Positions 59,486 through 64,000 of a stretch of 64,000 nt of DNA are shown here, piece by piece (within the stretch, counting starts at the first letter, position 1; the number at the start of each line of letters is the position of its first letter). Source of the stretch: Halocatena marina (lineage in GTDB: Archaea > Halobacteriota > Halobacteria > Halobacteriales > Haloarculaceae); the NCBI RefSeq assembly GCF_023276375.1, contig NZ_JALLPK010000002.1:392687-456686 (forward strand), in the 5' to 3' direction. The position numbers were made by a program, and so were the translations under genes. Under the pieces are notes generated by a model. The model was not told the origin of the DNA. It made no database searches and was given only the letters and a program-made list of their open reading frames with translations.

Positions 59486-60022
59486 CTATCCCTTGGGCCA
59501 GATCGTGTAGCTGAATGACCAGACAAAATCGATCGCAAGGATGACACTCCACAATTTTCCCATCTCCGTTAACACTCTCGTCCTGTCAAAATCGCCTACG
59601 AGTGCAACAGCCCCGAGAAGCAGAGCGCAGCCGATTATCCAAGCGAGAAAGTGCCGTCCCCACTGATGGCGTTCATGTTGAGCGTGCGCTCGACCCGTCT
59701 TGGGTGGTTTTGTGGGTGGTGGACCATCAGCGAACCAGTAGGAGAATCGTTCATCGGCCCAGCGGATTAGACGATGGCCAAAAGCGACAGAAACTCCGAT
59801 ATATATCGCGGCTAACCCATGGGCAGAAGTTGCAGTTCCCCCATTATTGAGGTCGATTACAGTAAACGCCAGTAAGAGCAAATCGACAAGCGGGACGCCT
59901 GCCAGTAGCACTGTACTCAGCCGTTGCTGGCCGAGGAAATATCGAGTAGAGAGCCCTGCAAGAAGCACGACCCAGAACCCGATCTCACAGCCGATGATAG
60001 CGACGTAAATCAGATCGTTCAT
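59486..60022 (-). CDS. Small multi-spanning membrane protein (YmcC-like)
   Basis: This encodes 178 residues with four to five helices. The ending 'VILAIDFVWSFSYTIWPKG' recalls the Bacillus YmcC family. The TAG stop directly abuts the IS end at 59485, and the C-terminus looks complete, so the insertion landed right after it without damage. The function is unknown. Confidence 0.65.
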   Translation of the reverse strand: MNDLIYVAIIGCEIGFWVVLLAGLSTRYFLGQQRLSTVLLAGVPLVDLLLLAFTVIDLNNGGTATSAHGLAAIYIGVSVAFGHRLIRWADERFSYWFADGPPPTKPPKTGRAHAQHERHQWGRHFLAWIIGCALLLGAVALVGDFDRTRVLTEMGKLWSVILAIDFVWSFSYTIWPKG

Positions 60023-60153
60023 ACCTAACTAATGCGGACGGGAGTGGGTGGAGTTACTGCCATGCATGCTCGGCAAATTTAAGAATATCTGTCCTGCAAT
60101 ATCGAGTAGGATATGATATACGCCGATTCACACACATTATTAAAGATCAATTT

Positions 60154-60801
60154 ATGAGATATGTAACTCTGAACATCGACCCAAGTGACGCTCACGAGAC
60201 ATTCGACGAACTGAGACAAGTACAGGTAGATGACGAAGTGATTGCAACATATGAAGAGATCTATGATCTCAATCCACTCGATGATGGAACTGCTGTCGAG
60301 TTGGTTCGACTCACTGGCGATACTGAACGGTTTGCGAGAATCACGTCAGATTTGGGAGATGTGTCGGTCATACCCACGAGCGAAACAGGGTTTGTATACA
60401 TACACTTGAATCCCGAAAGCCTCGACACGGCGCTCATCGACATCATCGATACTCATAAGATTACTGTTGACTGGCCAGTCAGATATACCGATCGGGGTTT
60501 TCAACTTACGCTCCTCGGTGAAGACATATCTCTCCAACACGTCGTCGCGGATCTCTCCGAAATTGTAGACGTGACGGTTGAAAAAACGGGTGACTACCAT
60601 CCCAGAATGCGCGATCCCGCATGGCACCTGACAGACCGTCAAATCGAGGTCGTGCGCGCTGCAATCAATGAAGGATATTATGATCTCCCTCGGGGGGCTG
60701 GTCAGCGTGACCTCGCGGCTAAACTCGAACTCTCGCGAGGTACAGTCGCCGAACATCTTCGAAAGGCCGAAGCAAGGGTGATGCAGGAAGTGGTGAAGTG
60801 A
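60154..60801 (+). CDS. HTH_10-type regulator
   Basis: This encodes 215 residues. It begins MRYVTLNIDPSDAHETF, very like the regulator at 51398. The C-terminal HTH_10 domain has 'DRQIEVVRAAINEGYYDLPR' and 'QRDLAAKLELSRGTVAEHLR'. It stands alone near the second IS. The target genes are unknown; they could include the adjacent DUF998-type gene. Confidence 0.87.
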   Translation: MRYVTLNIDPSDAHETFDELRQVQVDDEVIATYEEIYDLNPLDDGTAVELVRLTGDTERFARITSDLGDVSVIPTSETGFVYIHLNPESLDTALIDIIDTHKITVDWPVRYTDRGFQLTLLGEDISLQHVVADLSEIVDVTVEKTGDYHPRMRDPAWHLTDRQIEVVRAAINEGYYDLPRGAGQRDLAAKLELSRGTVAEHLRKAEARVMQEVVK

Positions 60802-60985
60802 AAGCACTTGCATACTGTTTTAGAAGATGGGCAGGTCGATTCGTCATGCACAGACTCTCGCGAAATTTGAATTACAAATTTGAGTTTGACATGCGCTACA
60901 CATAAGAAAATCTGTTTGATTGCAGACTAGAACGGAGATGACAGCGATAAATACAGGTTTTGTAAAGGAGAATGTGCACTCCGAC

Positions 60986-61564
60986 ATGGTCTCTCAGAAG
61001 CGTATAGCAGCCTATTGTGGAATTGCTGGAATTATGACGTTGTATGGGTCGATCCTCTTGGCAGTCGTTCTCCCACCTTCTTTTCACTGGACGGCAGACG
61101 CAATCTCTGATTTGGGCGCGGTCGGCGCTGACCATGCATGGATATATAATGGTGGATTGATTCTCGCTAGCTTCTTCTACCTTGTGTTCGCATATGGCGT
61201 GTTCATAAGCAGTATTTACTGGATGGAATATATCGGAATTGTTTTAATAGCGGTCGCATATTTTCTTGCGGTATTGGCCGGGATATTCCCCTACCCAACT
61301 CCACTCCACGATCCAATCGCACTCATTCAGTTTTTCTTGATTCCGATTGGATTGTGGGTCTACGGATCTGGGAACTTTTTTGCGGGACATCGCCGTCTCG
61401 GGGCGGTCACTATAGGCCTCGGAGTTATTGCCGCTGGGGGTGTTGTCTGGTTACTCGCTGTCGCCACAACAGATTCTCAGGCGTTTGCCCTTCCAGAACT
61501 CGTTGTTATAATACCGTTCGATACATGGGCCGTGATAACAATTTGGCGACTCTATCAACTGTAA
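60986..61564 (+). CDS. DUF998-like membrane protein
   Basis: This encodes 192 residues from the ATG at 60986; an ATG at 60938 is also possible. Six hydrophobic helices are predicted, and the family-typical 'WTADAISDLGAVGADHAWIY' follows the first helix. The function is unknown. Confidence 0.78.
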   Translation: MVSQKRIAAYCGIAGIMTLYGSILLAVVLPPSFHWTADAISDLGAVGADHAWIYNGGLILASFFYLVFAYGVFISSIYWMEYIGIVLIAVAYFLAVLAGIFPYPTPLHDPIALIQFFLIPIGLWVYGSGNFFAGHRRLGAVTIGLGVIAAGGVVWLLAVATTDSQAFALPELVVIIPFDTWAVITIWRLYQL

Positions 61565-62017
61565 CTATTCCCACATACAAATTTATACAAATGATCTTTT
61601 CTTGGATAACAAGCATAGAAATCAATTAATGGTATAAATTTCGCATAGGATTATGCATGACAAATCCAGCTAGCCGACCTCTGACGTGAACGGATCACGA
61701 TTCCACAGCGACAGTTTGTCCGTCAGCCTTCACCGTCTCGATGACCTCTCGTTCAGTACTGTTGATCCGCTTCGGGATGAAGTAGTTCACGCTAAGTACG
61801 ACGGTGTCTGGTAGATCCGATGAGAATCAAACCCACGATTACACAGTATGGTCTCGATCAACACGTGTTCCTTCGCTCGCCTCACCACTCGTTTTACTGT
61901 TCGTGTACACGATTATCTCGCACTATTGGAGATGTGAATATTACTGTTGATGCCATTATTATCAATTATAGCTAACCTAACGTAGAGTATTAATACCTTG
62001 ATCTCAGAACTTCTTGT
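61565..62017. other. Mostly gene-free region holding the transposase remnant
   Basis: Apart from the decayed transposase fragment, nothing coding is supported. The last 60 bases probably contain the cupin gene promoter. Confidence 0.4.
61695..61903 (-). pseudogene. Decayed transposase fragment related to the IS4-type copy at 53299
   Basis: Minus-strand reading gives RVVRRAKEHVLIETILCNRGF and, after a frameshift, NYFIPKRINSTEREVIETVK followed by ADGQTVAVES and a stop. These align step by step with RVVRRLVRRAQELPIEMVL and 'HLIPRRTYSAERAAIETM' of the IS copy at 53299. At least one frameshift and a stop break it. It shows this IS family was active here earlier. Confidence 0.75.
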
Positions 62018-62395
62018 ATGAACTATCGGAAGGTGAATTACGAGGACGTCGAACAGGTTTCGGATGCGAAGCATTTCCTGAGCGAACCGCTCGGCTGTCG
62101 ACAGGTTGGCGTGACGTTCTCGCGATGTCCGTCGGGATGGAACAGTGAACCGCACGATCATGTCGGTGACGAGCACGAGGAAGTCTACGTGCTGGTCAGC
62201 GGGACTGCCGAAGTTCGAATTGATGAAGAATCAGTGCCTGTTGAAGAGGGAGATGCTGTCTGGATTGCCCCCGAGGCAACGAGACAGATTCGAAACGGTG
62301 AGGAGGAAAGTGCCTTCGTCCTGATAAGCGCGCCTGAATTCAATTCCTCCGGAAGTTCAGATGATGCGTGGAACCTCACTGGGTTTCAAGGATAG
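62018..62395 (+). CDS. Cupin-domain protein
   Basis: This encodes 125 residues. Cupin motif 1 is 'EPHDHVGDEHEEVYVLVSG' (two His and a Glu as metal ligands). Motif 2 is 'VEEGDAVWIAPEATRQIRN', lacking the usual final His. It probably binds a small ligand or metal. The reaction is unknown. It is monocistronic. Confidence 0.85.
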   Translation: MNYRKVNYEDVEQVSDAKHFLSEPLGCRQVGVTFSRCPSGWNSEPHDHVGDEHEEVYVLVSGTAEVRIDEESVPVEEGDAVWIAPEATRQIRNGEEESAFVLISAPEFNSSGSSDDAWNLTGFQG

Positions 62396-62434
62396 GAATT
62401 AGTTCTACGAAGTCGTATCCTGTGCGCGCCGACC

Positions 62435-62674
62435 ATGTTGTCCATTGCTCCCGTGATGTCATCTCCGATTCCCCACATCCCAGTCAGCAGCATCTGTGGC
62501 GTTTGCAAGGCCATGATATTCCTATCGGTGCCGAGGGAGGGAATCCGGTTTGTCGAAGAAATCTCCGATCGGGAGGTGTCGTTCTGTTCAGAACTTGGAA
62601 CGAAGATGGCGGAGGCACAAGACGGTCGGCCTCACTTCTATCGACGAATGAGGATCTCGGCACTGAAAGCGTGA
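62435..62674 (+). CDS. Short Cys-containing open frame, uncertain
   Basis: This encodes 79 residues from an ATG. It contains 'SSICGVCKAMIFLSVPREG' and a charged C-terminal half ('EEISDREVSFCSELGTKMAE') that reads like protein. No family is recognised. It may be a remnant. Confidence 0.25.
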   Translation: MLSIAPVMSSPIPHIPVSSICGVCKAMIFLSVPREGIRFVEEISDREVSFCSELGTKMAEAQDGRPHFYRRMRISALKA

Positions 62675-62699
62675 GCGGCATCGAAATCAGTCGACATAA

Positions 62700-62867
62700 G
62701 ACCGGCTATGGCCATCTTCGCGCGCGAGCAATCACTGTCTCGGTCTCTTCGACAGCGCAGTTGGCGTGCCTCAGCACGTTGTGCTCTACCACAACACGTG
62801 TGCTGAGTGTGACGAGCAGTTCGACGACACCGATTCGCTGCGCAACCACATCCACGAGAGCCACTAA
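62700..62867 (+). pseudogene. C2H2 zinc-finger fragment without a start
   Basis: The frame ends with 'CAECDEQFDDTDSLRNHIHE', then SH and a stop, a proper C2H2 finger (Cys-x2-Cys, then His-x4-His). Upstream the frame is open to 62700 but contains no ATG, and a stop precedes it. It is probably the 3' part of a decayed or frameshifted zinc-finger gene. Confidence 0.45.
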
Positions 62868-62911
62868 GTAGACGCGTCGGTGAGAGACCACTCGATGTTC
62901 GAATTTTCTCA

Positions 62912-63292
62912 CTAGGGCCAATCGTTAGCAGCGGAGTCAGTCGCAAGTGGCCAGTCCGCAGCTCTTGCAGCGTCCGCTACTGACAGGTACGTCCAATCAG
63001 GCACCGTCTTCACTGCTTCACTGGTCTCGGCTGTCCCGACGAATACGTATCGATTCGTCTCAAAGTGACATCGCACACTGGAGAGTGCCTCTTCGATCGA
63101 GCGCGGTCCCGACAAGAAGTCCTGGTGGTAGCCCGCCTCGCGGACTCGCCGTCGTTCGATGTAGGACGGTCCCGAGGAGACAATTCCGACGTGGCTCGTC
63201 CACGTTTCGGCGTCTTTGAGTGCTTGTGCCGGTCGAGCTAGTTCTTCGAGCGCCTGCAACGCGATTGCAAGCGTAAGGTCAGTCGACGGCAT
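62912..63292 (-). CDS. DUF7124-like haloarchaeal protein
   Basis: This encodes 126 residues. The pattern 'MTLA/DLTLAIALQALEELARP', then 'WTSHVGIVSSGPSYI' and 'QDFLSGPRSIEEALSS', matches a widespread haloarchaeal family of unknown function. It is soluble and acidic. The next gene upstream is 54 bases away, so a shared operon is possible. Confidence 0.75.
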   Translation of the reverse strand: MPSTDLTLAIALQALEELARPAQALKDAETWTSHVGIVSSGPSYIERRRVREAGYHQDFLSGPRSIEEALSSVRCHFETNRYVFVGTAETSEAVKTVPDWTYLSVADAARAADWPLATDSAANDWP

Positions 63293-63346
63293 TTCACGAC
63301 CTCCCTCTCGACGGTGACCTATCCGTACTAGTAGTAATAGTAGTCG

Positions 63347-63568
63347 TCATTGGCAGTCATCGAGGTCGACGAATGAGTCTCCGTACGCCGTTATCCACGC
63401 CATTGTCCGAAACGGAATGGTCACATCTGGTGGAAAGATGGTACAGGCCGGTCGCTCGGTTGGCCCGACGACGATCGACAGTAATGTCGAGCGCGGCTGT
63501 TCAGGTGAGTCAGGGTTTGCGTTCTCACTCTGCGCTGATTCGGAGTCACCACAGGGCTGGTCAGTCAT
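63347..63568 (-). CDS. DUF7511-like small protein
   Basis: This encodes 73 residues from the ATG at 63568, which overlaps the stop of the upstream gene (ATGA). The core 'STLLSIVVGPTERPACTIFP' and 'ITAYGDSFVDLDDCQ' are typical of a short haloarchaeal family of unknown role. It forms an operon with the exported-type protein upstream. Confidence 0.72.
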   Translation of the reverse strand: MTDQPCGDSESAQSENANPDSPEQPRSTLLSIVVGPTERPACTIFPPDVTIPFRTMAWITAYGDSFVDLDDCQ

Positions 63569-63852
63569 GCTGCACCGGGCGCCTTCTTCAGCGTCTCGAG
63601 ATTGACGATCTCCATGATTTCGACACATCCCCAGTCGGGATCGGGAATGATTGGGACACGTCTCTCAGCAGTGGCGATCTCGCCTGCAACCTGACTGGTG
63701 AAGTCTTCGAAGATAACGAACGAAGACTGTGCTTCCGATCGGCTTCCGCTAGAACCACCGGAGTTGACGTCACTCGATGTCCATCCTGCCAGAGCGCCAA
63801 CAGTGGCGGCACCGAACCCAGTTCTGTTGATTCGTCGGGTGTCGCAATGCAT
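63565..63852 (-). CDS. Tat-signal-like small exported protein, lipobox lost
   Basis: This encodes 95 residues. The start DTRRINRTGFGAATVGALAG has a twin-arginine-type signal. At the position where haloarchaeal lipoproteins have Cys (AGC) it has Trp (AGW), so lipid anchoring is not expected. The rest is soluble and unrecognised (FVIFEDFTSQVAGEIATAER). It is coupled to the DUF7511-like gene by an ATGA overlap. Confidence 0.55.
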   Translation of the reverse strand: MHCDTRRINRTGFGAATVGALAGWTSSDVNSGGSSGSRSEAQSSFVIFEDFTSQVAGEIATAERRVPIIPDPDWGCVEIMEIVNLETLKKAPGAA

Positions 63853-63907
63853 ATGTTGTTATCTATAGAGAATAAAATATTAAGAGCTATGATTTCACTG
63901 TGGTGAG

Positions 63908-64000
63908 TTAATAACTACTCAACGCATATTCGGTCCGAAACGCCCGAACACTGTCCTTACTCGTTCGTCTCCCCAACCAAATGTCGCGTCGCGAGTCCAG
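63908..64000 (-). CDS. C-terminal end of a gene entering from the right edge
   Basis: Minus-strand frame reads RRDIWLGRRTSKDSVRAFRT, then EYALSSY and a TAA at 63908-63910. It is open to the window edge, so only the last 30 residues are visible. No family can be assigned. Confidence 0.35.
   Translation of the reverse strand: MDSRRDIWLGRRTSKDSVRAFRTEYALSSY

Overview
The window comes from a haloarchaeon (class Halobacteria). The evidence is the acidic predicted proteins, twin-arginine export signals, a halocyanin, several HTH_10 (bacterio-opsin-activator type) regulators, F420-type enzymes and many small protein families typical of this class. Intergenic DNA is AT-rich and the overall base composition looks low for a haloarchaeon, so a lower-GC genus (Halocatena, for example) is possible, but I cannot name the genus. 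Housekeeping genes (rpiA, hpt, katG) suggest a chromosome or large secondary replicon. A partition-type locus and several insertion sequences suggest integration or rearrangement.

Layout: 0.7-7.2 kb holds small hypothetical genes and a three-gene formate-dehydrogenase-like operon: a NuoF-like subunit, a NuoG-N-terminus-like Fe-S subunit, and a molybdopterin catalytic subunit. The expected FMN/NADH motifs of the NuoF-like protein are eroded. 8.2-16.6 kb is a mosaic of small metabolic and hypothetical genes: pterin dehydratase, PEBP-like protein, F420-dependent LLM oxidoreductase, rpiA and a flavin/F420-type FMN-binding protein. It includes a DUF2267 gene broken by one in-frame TAG. 16.7-19.5 kb carries an ABC ATPase truncated after the Q-loop, an intact 528-residue permease and a DUF2071 protein, with base composition visibly GC-richer than the flanks. 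19.9-24.5 kb is one very large secreted subtilase with dockerin, CARDB and carboxypeptidase-regulatory-like domains and a probable 3' frameshift. 25.1-27.3 kb is katG.

28.0-29.8 kb is the most unusual locus: a ParA-like ATPase, an overlapping small acidic partner gene and, just upstream of parA, 37 uninterrupted tandem copies of a degenerate 13-bp repeat. It looks like a partition (centromere) or autoregulatory array. 30.1-39.5 kb contains hpt, two MFS transporters, a wHTH/zinc-ribbon regulator, a halocyanin, an arylsulfotransferase-like membrane protein, a DUF892 protein and a cation exchanger.

39.7-47.8 kb looks like a redox/metal module: DUF302, two Tat-exported DsbA-like proteins, two membrane proteins with Cys-x2-Cys motifs, a small HTH regulator, a three-HMA Zn/Cd-type P-ATPase and an HTH_10 regulator. 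49.1-51.1 kb is a DrrAB-like ABC exporter beside a divergent HTH_10 regulator. 52-62 kb is insertion-sequence territory: an 811-bp IS derivative with 12-bp inverted ends, a full-length transposase gene, a decayed transposase fragment, and a gene truncated by the IS. Among these lie a C45-like hydrolase, a GNAT acetyltransferase, a P-loop kinase-like protein and a glycolipid-binding-like protein. The last 2 kb carries a cupin and small haloarchaeal genes.
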